A DNA stretch of 64,000 nt from Prunus persica. Taxonomy: Eukaryota; Streptophyta; Magnoliopsida; Rosales; Rosaceae. The notes beneath the pieces are model-generated. The model searched no databases. It was not told where the DNA came from and worked only from the letters and a program-made list of their open reading frames with translations. Location: assembly GCF_000346465.2 (NCBI RefSeq), contig NC_034011.1, positions 24,921,941 to 24,985,940 of the forward strand, read 5' to 3'. Of the stretch, positions 44,303 to 58,594 are shown piece after piece (positions within the stretch are counted from its first letter, which is position 1; every line of letters starts with the position of its first letter). A program made the position numbers and the translations under genes.

Positions 44303-47300
44303 ATGGATCCAACCGGGTCCACTCGTTTCGACATATTTGAGATTTATCGCCGATACTGTGGTAATTTCCTCTACCTCTTTCGTATATTTATTTCTCCGAT
44401 TGTCATTTCACGCTCTTGTTCATTGATTTTATGCTCTGAATTCATATTTAGCGCCAATTCTTTTTCTCAAGGTTGTTCATTTATTTGGCTATGAAATTTG
44501 AATATTTTGTAGGTTTTTTTGATGTGTTTACAAAGCCGTTAATTCCTTTCTGCTGGGTTGTCAAAAGTTTTATTTTTGGTGCGAGAAAATGTGAAAATGG
44601 GCACTTTACTTTTGCGATGTTTTCCTTACTGAAGTTGGGTCGTTAATTATTCTCTGTTTGATCGCTGAGAAAATGTGGAGGGGAATTCCAGTCTGAAACT
44701 TTGGTCTTTTCAGTGTTTAGCTCACGTGAAGACCTGCAGTGAGCTGAATTTAATACGTCAATCTGCTTGTTTGAGATTCCAATCTATAAAAATCCCAGCT
44801 TTGTGATAGATATGGTGCAAAGGCTATATATTTCTTGCTTCCTTTGTCTTCTAGGCTTTGATCAATTATCAGCTTCATCTCACTGCATGAAAGTTAATCT
44901 TTTTATGCTAGCTAATTGCATTTGTCACTGTCAGTGAACTACAAAAAAAAGGTTTCGGATTATCTTTAACCATCTTAGAAAATAAAGCAAATGCATTTCT
45001 GATTTCATTTAGCTTGTCCTTGGATATACTTCCTCAAACACTCTACCTGCACGCAGGAAGAAAAGCTTTCTTTTTGTTTATCAGATATGAGTTGTTTGTT
45101 ATGTGAATTATCACCAGTCATTTTAAAAGTTTCAATTTGGATTATTAATGAGTCTAGAATAGTAATTCTGACTGTTAAATGGCAGATGTCAGGACAGTAA
45201 ATGGATATGGTCATGGGGATGATTACAGAGGAAACAATGAATCACTGATGACTAAATATTCAAGGGAGGCATTAATTCAGCTCTTAAATCTGGTGCAGTT
45301 GAAACTACATCCTAGGTATAAATCTCTATATACAAGCTACAGTTATTCAACAGAACATGATTTGGAGCACCCTTGGGACGTCGTCATCCTGTATCATGCT
45401 GTAGAACCTTATTTCCAATTTTAAGTAACATTCTGGCACTTAATTTTAGCATTCGAGCATTTTGTTTCCCCTTTTATTGTCAGATTTTTATAAAGTAGAG
45501 TGTCTGCTTTGACAGGATATCAATTTTTGATGAAGTTTTCAAGCTAATGTCACGGTTAGACTTGGTGGTAAGATTTACTCATCGAAATTTTTTAAGTAGA
45601 TTATTGTTAATTGATGAGTGATGTCTAATTCTTCATGAAAAAAAAAGAGTGCTTTATATGCTATTGCCTAATTGTGGTTCCTACCTTAGCGTTCCATTAA
45701 CAAAAGAAAAATCCTCCCTTTGCAGGTAGACTTTTCTGAATTCTCGCGCTTCTATGATTTTGTTTTCTTTATGTGCCGTGAAAATGGTCAGAAGAATATC
45801 AGTGAGTTTTCTTGCGTTATAAAACTCATTATAATTCTTAGCCGTTTTTGTTCATTCCCTAGAATAGCCCTATGAAACCTCCTTTACCTTGCTTTTTTTT
45901 CTTGAATTATTTGCAGCTGTAAATAAGGCGATTACTGCATGGAGGTTAGTATTAGCTGGGAGGTTTCGGTTGCTGAATCAATGGTGTGATTTTGTTGAGG
46001 TACAGACATTCTGAGGTTGCTTACAACTCAATGCTTTCTAGTCTTTTTGGTAGATATATTTATTGTGTTGAAGTAGAACTAATGTTTCTTCACTAATGAT
46101 GACCATGGGTAGACCAAAGTTCATTGTTCTATGCCATGTAGTTTTGATATTTACAAGCTGAAGCTTACAGTTATACTCTTGAAAGCAAAATGATGGCTCC
46201 CAATAGTTGCATGTGCCAGTTTGAGGGAAGTTTTTGTACCTTTTTAATTTTATTTTATTGTATATCGCATACCTTTGCTCCCCCAAACTACCAGTGCCAT
46301 TTTGAGGAATTGTTTTACAGTCAATGTCAGCTTGTTTCATTTGGGAAATGGGAACGTGCATCTCATACAAGTCATGTATATTAAGCAATATTTCAATGTA
46401 TAAGAATGTAGTCTTTTGTGGGTTCATGTGCGTAAGTGTGTTTCAAAGGCAACTAACATTTGGTATTCCTCTTAGAAAAATCAGCGGCATAACATCTCTG
46501 AAGATACCTGGAGGCAAGTTTTAGCTTTTAGCCGGTGTGTGCATGAAAATTTGGAAGGGTATGATCCTGAAGGTATATACCATCAATTTTATATCTGATG
46601 GGTGTGATTATTATTTTTTTATTGTTATTGTTTTGGGTCCGAGTTCTGTATGAAGACTGCATGAGAGGTTGACAACTTTATGTTATCTGTTATGGAAAAA
46701 AGCTGTCGTTTCTATATGAAATGTTCATTGATTTAATCATCTTTGCAGGAGCTTGGCCTGTTTTAATAGATGACTTTGTTGAACATATGTACAGGTTTGA
46801 TCTCTATACCCTCATAATGTTTGTTCCATTGCGCCAAATGGCTTCTCCTTTCAATAAGTTTTGGAGATGGAGTGTGAGTTTGAGGCTGTAAATACTCTAA
46901 ATAATGGTAGCCCTACCTAAATGAATTAATAGACAGACTTATGACAATACCAGGAGAAGTGCTAGGAAAAGGATATAAAACCATTGAAACTACAGTTTTG
47001 TTATTCATTTTGAAGGCATAATTCCTATGTATCTTTTGTCTTGCAGGGTTTCAGGATCTAATGAAAATTCTAACTTCAACTGTAACTGTGGTGATTCAGA
47101 ATCCTGGTCATGCACATATGATGATCCTCTTCCTGGTATGTCAATCAGTATACTTGGAAGCGTAGTCCCATTGTTCACTACCTGTTCGTTACCTTAGCAA
47201 ATGCCAGACTTGTAGGCAGTGAAATTTAAGGCCCAAGCTTTCATCCTAATAATATTGTGGTGCAGGCTTGAAGATTTTACCTGGTTTGAAGAGGAAGTTA

Positions 47301-47609
47301 CCTGGAGACCTTCAAATTGATGAAATGGAGTCCTCAGCCACCCTCTTCCCCACACATCCTGCAGACTTGAAGCCTGCATTAAGCATTAAGAGAAGTCGGC
47401 CGATGTCTTACATACCAGCAAACTGGGAGGACAATACCACAGGAAGTACTGTAGATGGCTGCATGGAAACCATTAGACATAGCAGTCCATTGAATTCTTC
47501 CAAATCTCCATGTGCGGTTGAAGGTTGCCTGTTGAAGGGATTTGCAGGGCTGCTTTCAACACGTTCCTGTCTGCAGTTTGATCGGGACAGGGGAGTTTCA
47601 TTTACATAG
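44303..47609 (+). CDS. AAR3: DCN1-like protein (AAR3 homologue)
   Basis: Nine exons (44303-44360, 45186-45315, 45516-45567, 45726-45801, 45917-45999, 46476-46572, 46749-46794, 47047-47135, 47266-47609) splice in frame to 324 residues. The N-terminus MDPTGSTRFDIFEIYRRYC and the PONY/DCUN1 domain (FDEVFKLMSRLDLV, AWRLVLAGRFRLLNQWCDFV, RHNISEDTWRQVLAFSR, WPVLIDDFVEHMYR) match the DCUN1 fold, which docks cullin and the NEDD8 E2 to promote cullin neddylation. The C-terminus has a Lys/Arg patch (LKRKLPGD, SIKRSRPMS), perhaps a nuclear signal. Arabidopsis AAR3 (At3g28970) affects auxin-analogue responses in roots. No N-terminal UBA domain is seen, as in AAR3. Tail-to-tail with SS2. Confidence 0.92.
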
Positions 47610-48390
47610 GAAGTCACAAGTATCAAAGTGTGTTTGATGTGGAGAGATAAGATTTGACATATTTGGATGCTTCAGAAAGCAATTAGAGTTGTTTTCTGGG
47701 GATGTCTGTCTTGTTGATTTGTTGTCCAGTGTTAATAGTCTTCTATTGGGATTTGATAAAATCAATGAAATCAATTTGTATTCCTGGTGTATTGAGATAA
47801 ATTGTCTGAATTTTAATCATCAATGAAATTAGGGAGGCCAATTGAAATGGAAATGGTGATTTTCTTTTTCTTCATCCTCCTCGCACTTGCAATGCGTTTT
47901 CTTTTTTTACTTTTGGTAAATTAGAATGCCCAATGATATAAGATTTTTAGCAATTCACGATTAGTGCTTCGGATCAAAAAATGTGTCATGCATGCCTTCG
48001 ATTGATCAGATAATTGGCCGAGGCAACGTAGGTTGAAGCTTCTGCATGGTCAAATTTGATCTTTTCCAGGCTTAAGTTCCCAGAATTCGTTGACTTTGAA
48101 CATTTAGAGGATTGTTCTTTACCCTGAAAAAGCAAAAGAAACCAAAGTGACTAAAAACAAGATTGCGAAACAATGATTATTCTTTCACTACCATAAAATG
48201 TACCACTTTTGCATGCTGGACTGAGTACAAAGAGTAACCATGTGATCAGAAAAAGAAAAAGAAAGATTCTTTGAACAATATTTACATAGTAACAACTTCC
48301 GTAGTAACTTTTCCTAACAGAACTCTGGCATATCACTATACTGGATAGAGCTTGCAAAAGGTCAAAATCGTAGCATCAAACAGCAATGGT
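47610..48390. other. Convergent spacer between AAR3 and SS2
   Basis: 3'UTRs of both genes, no other feature recognised. Confidence 0.5.
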
Positions 48391-51323
48391 TCACCATTGG
48401 TACTTTGCAGCCACAAGAACCTCCTCATAATTCTGAGCAGCATGGTCCCAACTGAGGTCTTGTTTCATCCCTCGTCTCTGGATTCCTTCCCAACTCTTCT
48501 TATACTCTCGGTAAGTCAATAAGCAGTTCCCTAATGCATGGATTAACTTACCGGCCTCAGCACTGTCAAATGTCCACCCAAGTCCTGACTCATCATATGG
48601 ATTGAAAGGCTGCACGGTATCTCTCAGTCCACCAACAGCATGAACAACTGGAATTGTCCCATAGTTCATAGCATATAATTGGTTCAGTCCACATGGCTCA
48701 AATCTTGACGGCATGAGCAAAATGTCTGCACCAGCGGTTATTCTGTGAGCTGTTTGTACAGAAAAACCAACCCATCCCCTGACCTTGTCTCGGTGTTGAT
48801 GTTCAAACTCCTTCAGCATCTGTTCCAAGTCAGGTCTGCCGGAGCCTAACATGATTAGTTGCACATCCTGACCCATCATCCAAGGAATTGCCTCTGCTAT
48901 GAGATCAACACCCTTCTGCTGATCCAGCCTCCCAATGAACCCAATTACAGGGACGTCCTCCCGGATCGGCAAACCCAGCTCCTTCTGTAAAGCTGCCTTA
49001 CACTGAGGCTTGCCAGTCTGAAGTGTCACCAGGGAGTAGTTCGTGTAACCGTCTGATGTCAAGTACACATCAAGTTGTGGATTCCACTCTTGCGTATCAA
49101 TTCCATTAACAATGCCTTTGAATTTCCAGTCATTCTCATTTATGATCCCATGTAATCCCCAACCACCTTCAACTGTTTTAACCTCCCAGGCGTATCCATG
49201 ACTTACAGTAACCACTCGGTCTGCTGTCTTTAGACCAGCTGCAAAGATATTGAAGTGCTCACCTCCAACAGGGTCATACAGTTTGAAAAGGTCCAGGTAG
49301 TGGCCCGGAAGATCAACAAACGAGAAATCAGCTACCGGCCCCCGACCCTGATAAAATACAAATATGAACTTAATTCTTAAAACTTCATAATTTTTAACGC
49401 TAAGAATTCTTTATACTATGATGACATTTTAAACCTTTGAAAAGGGACTTTGCTTGAAAGTCCATTCTAATAAGTGATCTTGGATCATCTTTGCAATTTA
49501 TCCATTTGGGATGTTGCTTTTACATACAGTAGAAGAGAAAAATGATCAAATTGATTTTCATGTCAATTCCATTGGCAACAAAGTGCGGACATTAAGTCAA
49601 TCTAGGTTGTATGAAATCTTCTAAGCACCTTGTTGTCAATTATCTCTCTTCTATATAAACCAGTAAAACTGATCAACCGACTGATATAGAAAATGTTTTA
49701 GCTTCCTTTCTAAACTAAAGGATGGAAAGACAGCTCGAGCTTCCATTAGACAATAAAATGACTTGAGTCTTAGTTTCAGTTAAATGAACTTTATCAAAGG
49801 AACAAACCTGGTGAGCTATGTTATGGATTACAAGGATGGACCTTGTATATGTCATTAAGCCATTGTCTCGATAATACGCCTTCAAATACACCGGCAACAA
49901 TGCAGTATGCCAGTCATTTGCAATGAAAACCAAGTTTCCATCGCCATAGCAAACACCACCACACGGGACATGCCAAGGGACCTGCAGCAACAAGTTTTTT
50001 TGCCTTTATTGCGTCTAAGCAGATAAAAAGAACAAAGAAATAGCTTAGGTAAAACTGACTTCAACATTCCAGCCAACAAAAGGAGAAAAAGCTGATTTCA
50101 GAATTAATATGACATCCATCACGTAAGTAATGCTTGAGATTTGAAAAACAGAATTTGCTTATTTGACTTTATAGTCTATACAAAGGGGCATTGAGCCAGT
50201 GTACCTCAACAGCTGCCTTGCAGAATAACACCATGCGTTTTAAAATGTCCTGCACCATAAAACCAAAGAAATGTAAGACTCAATCAGCTCTAAAATGACA
50301 TGTAAATAACACTGATCCACACTGCAAGGAGGAACTTAGATTATTTATTTACATTAACTGTACACTGGATCATCTATGTTAAAAGCAAGAATCACAGCAG
50401 GAGCACCAATAAGAATGAGAAGCCAGCCAAGCTTAGGCTCAATTTTTCCAGCATGAAGGGAAATGAGGATGCCTGGGCTCAGCTTTGTGCCGGCTGTCTT
50501 GTTAAGTTATCTATCCCTAGTTTACCTTCACATTTCTAATCACAAATAAATTAAAGATCATAGCGTGTATGAGCAAGTCCCCATCAATTCTTACCCAGTC
50601 TTGATCAATTTATTCTACAATGCTAGACGAAGCCCTATTTTTGAAGCCCAAACTTTGTTTGTACCTAAGAAACTAAACCCATCCAAGTCCCTTCTGGACA
50701 AACCTTACACATCATGGGTTGGTCAGGCAGGCTTCCAGCCCACGGGGATTCTGATGCAATAATAAACAAATAGATGATATAGGGAGCAATCTTCGTTAAT
50801 GAGGAGTACAAATGATATAGATACAAGAGTTCTCAGGAGAAGGGGGTGCCATAAGTCACAGTCATTCTTTTATGTGGTAGTGGTTCTTCAGCGGTAGTCT
50901 CTAATGATAAATCTGCCACACTACCATTGCAAAAGCAATCTAACATAAATCTCGATAAAAACAAATCATCTATAAGGAAAACATTGTTTATCCCTCTTGA
51001 GAACCAATTGAAGCTAAACTGACAACAAACATCTCTTACCTCACGCTTTCCTCCATATATATTATGCCCCATGTGACGGAACATAGGACATTCAATGAAT
51101 ACAAAATCTACGCCATCGATAAAGGCATGGAAATATGCTACTTCCAGATCCTGCAAAGTAAGTTATTCGTTAAAAAATGAGAAGTTCAAACCTATCTAAT
51201 TGAGAACTTGATAGAATATTAGTTACAATCAAATGCTGCAGACCTGGCCATCAACTTTATATATTTTCCGAATTCCAGAATATTGGGGTTCTGCATAATC
51301 ACCATATAGAGGTGCCACAACCT

Positions 51324-51354
<31 letters not shown>

Positions 51355-52748
51355 GAAGGAACTCTGGGTTTTAACAGCCATAGAATTGTAAATCAAATGG
51401 GAGCTCCATTAAACACACATGCTGGAAATTTCAGTTCACTTAAACCCCATGCCTAAAATTTCAAAATATTACCAGTTCATTTTCCATGAAATTTCTCAAC
51501 AAAGAAATTCAGAAAGAGGTCTAATTACTTCGAATTTTAAATATTATAAAAAAGAAGTATTACCATAACCCTATGTCCACGCCGAGCCAAAGCCTTTGGT
51601 AAAGCCCCGGCAACATCTCCAAGCCCACCTACAAGAACTCTTCATTATCAGCCTCTACATGGATACAAGGATCATTATCCACCCTATAAATGATACTGCC
51701 TTCACATATTATGGGCTTATTGAACATTACCTGTTTTCGACCAAGGAGCACATTCTGCAGCTACCAATATGACATTCATGACATTGGCCCCAGCCAAAGG
51801 AGGGGGCTTTACGTCTTCACTCATAAGATCGGTTTCCCAATTATTGACCTCCTCTAAACTTGGTTCTTTCAGATCTACAAGCTCTTCATCTATTGGTGTA
51901 GACGTCTCAGCGGTAGTTGAAATAAAAGATGGCAAAGCATCAGACCACTCTGTCTTGGAACTAATCTTATTCACATGCTTAGTGGACTCTACCTCACTGG
52001 GAGCCTTATTAAGTGGTAAAGGTTCTCCATGATCCTTCTCTATTTTATTAAGTCCTCTACTAACAGCAGAAGGTACGGTTTCTAATTCCTTATCTTCAGT
52101 CGAATCACCATAGCTGCTCGAAGCAATGCTACCAATTTGGTCTTCAACAGTATTGTCACCACTAGTTGAAGAACTTTCTACATTTGGAAATGAGTCATTC
52201 CCTTGTTCAAAAGAAGCTTTGTCTTCTTCTTGGTTTATACTACTACTTTGTATAGAAGACACCAATTTCCTTCTTTCAGCAATCTACAAACACAAATTTG
52301 CTTATTTTAAGTTTTCAACTCCCCTTAACTACTAAGAAGACAGAAAGTATTAACCTTTGGCCTATAATTGATTATTTTCATTATAAAAGAGAGTAATGGC
52401 TGAAATTACCTGTTGAAGTAGGTCTCTCTGCATAGCAAGAACCTTCTTACTCTTTTCAATGGTGGCCCGAAGCGCATCCTCTGGCTCGCCACCGTCCTCG
52501 CCTTCCACAGAGACCTTACCAGTCGCTCTAAGAGGCTCAATCTTCCAAAGCTTCCCTTTTGTGCACCAATTAATCTGTCTACTGCACATTCCCACAACTT
52601 CTGCATTGATACCAGTAACTTCAATGGACCTTCCCGGCCGATGCGTGAAGAATGGGAATCTGAGTCGGCGATTATTATTGCTGTGAAGAAGCACAGAGCT
52701 TTCAGTCTTGGTCTCTATCATAAAAGGCAGAGACCCAATGGAAGCCAT
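48391..52748 (-). CDS. SS2: Granule/soluble starch synthase II, plastidial
   Basis: Eight exons (52748-52410, 52283-51731, 51628-51564, 51321-51244, 51150-51040, 50249-50205, 49981-49808, 49347-48391) give 773 residues. The order is a chloroplast transit peptide (about 1-60), a long acidic Ser/Glu-rich linker in exon 2, the GT5 domain from [20 protein letters not shown], and the GT1 domain with [24 protein letters not shown] and VGGLRDTV. It ends AKYQW like SSII enzymes. KTGGLGD binds ADP-glucose, and the FEP-CGLNQ segment holds catalytic residues. SSII extends short amylopectin chains to intermediate length. The large last exon and eight-exon plan fit SSII, not SSI. In the strand after the KTGG loop the usual PRYG reads PLYG (VVAPLYGDY), an Arg-to-Leu change worth noting. 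Closest to Arabidopsis At3g01180. Confidence 0.95.
51327..51353. repeat. (GA)n microsatellite next to an SS2 acceptor
   Basis: On the gene strand this is a CT run directly upstream of the exon 4 acceptor at 51322, so it doubles as the polypyrimidine tract. Confidence 0.8.
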
Positions 52749-54110
52749 AAGGGAATGTTCGACGATTTGCCTCTGAGAACTAGCAAGAGCAAAATAGAGC
52801 GAACCCAGTTGAGAAATTCAAATAGAAACAAACCCAATTGGAGAAATAATAGTCGAACGATACCCAATTGAACAATGAGGAAGAATCGGAGGTGAAATTG
52901 AAAGAGGAGAAAGAGAAACCATGGACAGGGAAGCAAGAGCACGAGAACAATCGTTGGGTAGGGTCGTTGAGATGGGTCCCACAAAAGAAGGGGAAATCAT
53001 GGAGGGATTTATGAGGCTCAAATTGGCTGAAATTTTAGGAGCAAAGGAGCGTCGCCAAAGAGTTTTGGATGATACTGTCTACTGGCCACAAACAAGTCCT
53101 TTCTCCACTGCAAATCTGTGATTCTTCTGCCAGAAATGCGCGGGTCTGTGGGCCTGGGCTTCTTCACAAATGCCCTTCTGCACTGACGGATAAGAATAAT
53201 TATGTTTTTGTTTTTTCATTGGTTGCGGTTTTATATTCGATAAATTTAAAACGTGGTAGCTTATTGATGAGTGAGTCACCACCAGCTAAGTGGTAAATGA
53301 TGGATTCAATTATATAATGTAAGATAAGACTCTGCAATTTTGGTGGGTCTGACAGTTACCTACCATTTTGCTTTTTTCTTCATTCTTCTTGAGCTTTCTG
53401 CAACATGATTTTGACTGCACGAAAAGTTCTAGTGTCTTTTGGTGGATTCCAATTCAAATGTGCAAATGTTGTTGATGATTGAGAAGATGTTAGGATAAGG
53501 CTTGCGTGGAAGGACTATAATATAATAACAACTTTGCCATTTATTTGTTTACTGAAATTTTGAAACAAAGAGGGGAAAGCAAAAGTAAGACATGAAATCA
53601 AATTAATCCATGTGTTGATCAATGAAGTGTTGGAGAGCCCAATGGATTAGGCCTTACCTTCTCAAAACCAATTTCTTTTTAACACCATTTTTTGGTTCGT
53701 AAAAGTAAGACATGAAAAAATTAAGACAAATTTTCTATTCATAGCATTATGCAGTTATTTCCAAAGCATATATATGAAATATTTTTGCAAATAAAGAAAT
53801 TATGGCACAATGCCATTACTTTGCCGAAATAATGACTATTTTTTTCAATTCTGACAAGAAAAAAAAAGATATACAATATTAACGAATCGATCTATATCAG
53901 TAATATGATTAATAAACTAATTTAAAAAAACAACAACAAAATGTTACATGCATAATTGACTAAGTACTATTTACCATTACATCACAATATTCCAAACATA
54001 CATAAGAGACACAAAATCATCATTTTCTTGCCCAATAAGAAAACACAAACAACATTAGTGAATTAATTAATTAATCAAATGTCTCTTGAATTATTATGCC
54101 TTGTCTTCAT
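52749..54110. other. SS2 promoter side and spacer to the DMP gene
   Basis: SS2 leader and upstream sequence to about 53100, then AT-rich spacer to the 3' end of the DMP gene. The plus-strand ORF at 52921-53121 has no recognised domain. No TE ends were found. Confidence 0.5.
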
Positions 54111-54809
54111 TCACGAAGCCGCGCATCCAATCCCGTAGCGAGTAGTAGGAAACACGAGAAACAATCCGCTGCACACGATCCCCACCATCAACGGAAAACT
54201 CTCCATCACTTCATCCATCTCCTTCTCGTGCCCCGGAAACAAACAGTCCGTAACGCGCCTATCAGAAAACGCGATAGCGGCAAACACCATAACGGACATA
54301 GCGGCGTGAACGAAGTCCGTTAGGCCCAGTTTGTACCTCTCGTCCTTGGGCACCTCCACGGGCAGGCCCGGTTTAAACACCGCCAGCCCTTTTGGAGTCA
54401 CAAACCCGTAAAATAACTTCCCATCGGGCCCACGGAAACTGTCTGTGAAGTGGAAGAAGAAGCATGACATGGCACACAGGCCCAGGAGGACGTGGGTCAT
54501 CATATTGGTGACACGAGTGCACTCGCCGCTGCGGTAAATGGCGGGAAGCACCATTTCGAAGGTCAGGAGGGTGCCCGTGGGAAGAAAGTTGGCGAGCATG
54601 GAGGTCTTGGATAAGGTCTTCTGGACCCCCTTCGCAACGGCACGTCGTTTCCTGCCTTGTATGTGGTCTGGGTTCAGTCGTACCAGAGGCAGGGAATGTG
54701 AGGAAGAAGAAGGTGGCTTTGGTGACTTGGCGGACTCGTCTTCATGTGGGTCCCCGTACACTGCGTTGTTGTAGATTTTGATCCCAACTCCATCGCTTTT
54801 CTGATCCAT
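54111..54809 (-). CDS. DMP9: DUF679 membrane protein, DMP8/DMP9 clade
   Basis: The gene is intronless with 232 residues from the first ATG (MDQKSDGVGIKIYN). A variable polar N-terminus precedes a basic RKRRAVAKGVQKTLSKTSMLANF segment (described here by its ends, RKRRAVAKG and TSMLANF). Four membrane helices follow, with TGTLLTFEMVLPAIY, MSCFFFHFTDSF, YGFVTPKGLAVF, AIAFSDRRVTDCLFPG and MVGIVCSGLFLVFP. The wording is that of the DMP8/9 subgroup, sperm-cell membrane proteins needed for gamete fusion. Their loss causes maternal haploid induction in maize, Arabidopsis and other species (established). Arabidopsis DMP9 is At5g39650, next to CDF2 (At5g39660), so the locus agrees with the CDF, CML and EMB2744 neighbours here. 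A TATA box lies about 90 bases upstream. Confidence 0.93.
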   Translation of the reverse strand: MDQKSDGVGIKIYNNAVYGDPHEDESAKSPKPPSSSSHSLPLVRLNPDHIQGRKRRAVAKGVQKTLSKTSMLANFLPTGTLLTFEMVLPAIYRSGECTRVTNMMTHVLLGLCAMSCFFFHFTDSFRGPDGKLFYGFVTPKGLAVFKPGLPVEVPKDERYKLGLTDFVHAAMSVMVFAAIAFSDRRVTDCLFPGHEKEMDEVMESFPLMVGIVCSGLFLVFPTTRYGIGCAAS

Positions 54810-54893
54810 TTTTCCAGTGTTGTTCTGATTCTGATTCTCTTGGCCAACAAGCAAATGTTCAATGGGTTTAATTTGGAACGATTTTTAAGATTT

Positions 54894-54904
54894 GTATTAT
54901 ATAG
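54894..54904 (-). promoter_or_regulatory. TATA box of the DMP gene
   Basis: The minus strand reads CCTCTATATAATAC, about 90 bases upstream of the start codon. Confidence 0.55.
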
Positions 54905-55629
54905 AGGCTTTATCACCAGTTTAAATTCAAAATGATATGTAGTTATCAACGGTTATTTGTGAATTGTTAACCGGTATCTGTGATTATCTATTTCAAAATA
55001 CAATTTGGTTTTTCTTAAAATACTTTTAAACACATAAAATCCATGTCTCACATTCATTTTTCTTTTCCTGCTAATGTTACACAAAACGATGTTACATTGT
55101 TTGTTTTCAAAATAAAATACGTTCTTTTGGTTTTACCTTCCTACCTCCCGGCTGATAAAGAAAAAAGAAAAAAGACACGTCTAACTCGATGAAAAAAGAT
55201 ATTAACTTGTAGACAATAGGTCTTAAGTTCGAATTTCATAATATCTCAATTTTGTGTGTGTGAAATATACTTAATTTGGACATTAACCTATGAAAATGTG
55301 CCTAATTTGGACAAACAAATGGACCACATCATTCCAAGTGTGTGGTTGAGAGGGAGATTAGAAGATTTCATAGTCACCAAAATTTATAAGACTGATTACT
55401 CATTCATGCACACAAATTTAAAAACGTCAAAATTCTAGACGTTTCAGGAATGAAATGAAAAATTTGAAGGCGAAGTATCCACTCAAGAAGAAGCCAAACT
55501 GAAGTTGCTGGAAGCCTCCAATGTCTCCCATATTAAACAATACTTTGACATTCCCTCCAAACCGAACCAGTTTACAGTGCACACTAAAATTGCTCCTACC
55601 AAAGCTTCAACCTTTAAGCCTCTCGAAAT
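54905..55629. other. Divergent spacer between DMP and FTSH6
   Basis: The two genes are head-to-head, about 820 bases apart. The spacer holds a SINE-like fragment at about 55180-55300. It otherwise appears to be promoter sequence, with no clear TATA box for FTSH6. Confidence 0.5.
55180..55300 (+). repeat. SINE-like fragment
   Basis: It reads ...TATTAACTTGTAGACAATAGG, a B-box-like TTAAGTTCGAATTTC and TTTTGTGTGTGTGAAA, following the order seen in the other copies. Confidence 0.4.
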
Positions 55630-58152
<2,523 letters not shown>

Positions 58153-58594
58153 GCATACATATATAGAATGCCACAAAATATGTACAAACTTTTTGTTGTC
58201 GCATACAGGTAGAAGAGATATAATATCTAGCTAGACAATATAGGAGCCTGCATCTGCATGTATTAAGGCTTAGATGTGCACGACCAAAAAAAAATGTAAA
58301 TGATGTACAAATTTCTAGTGTATAAGTTCTGTTTTTGTTGATTTGCCTTCACAGTTTTAGGAGCGATACAATACCATCGTGAGTGGGCAATTTCTGATCG
58401 TAGTTCACTATGAAACTCGCATTTGATCAATGGCTGCAAATTCACATTAGATCAATGAGTAAAAATCATTGGCTCTAATTCTTTTTTTATGCGTACCAGC
58501 CAAACTGTTACTTGTTTTCACACTTTCGTTGTGATATGCGAGTGCGAGTGTTGCCGAGACGAGACCCAAAATCCAATCCCTTGATCCCAAATGC
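58153..58594. other. Spacer between FTSH6 and the At2g36730-like PPR gene
   Basis: FTSH6 3'UTR and PPR leader. A second ATG four bases before the chosen PPR start (ATGCATGG) is out of frame and could dampen translation slightly. Confidence 0.45.

Noticed and set aside
48391..49347. Apparent loss of all 3' introns in a starch synthase I gene
   Set aside because: Sequence comparison (AKYQW end, [16 protein letters not shown]) shows it is SSII, whose last exon is normally long, so no intron loss is needed.
52921..53121. Charged plus-strand ORF antisense to the SS2 leader
   Set aside because: It looks protein-like in composition but overlaps the SS2 5' region, has no recognised domain, and no splice partners were found.
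54810..54854. Extended N-terminus of the DMP protein
   Set aside because: The extra codons begin with TTG, and ATG at 54809 fits the family start.
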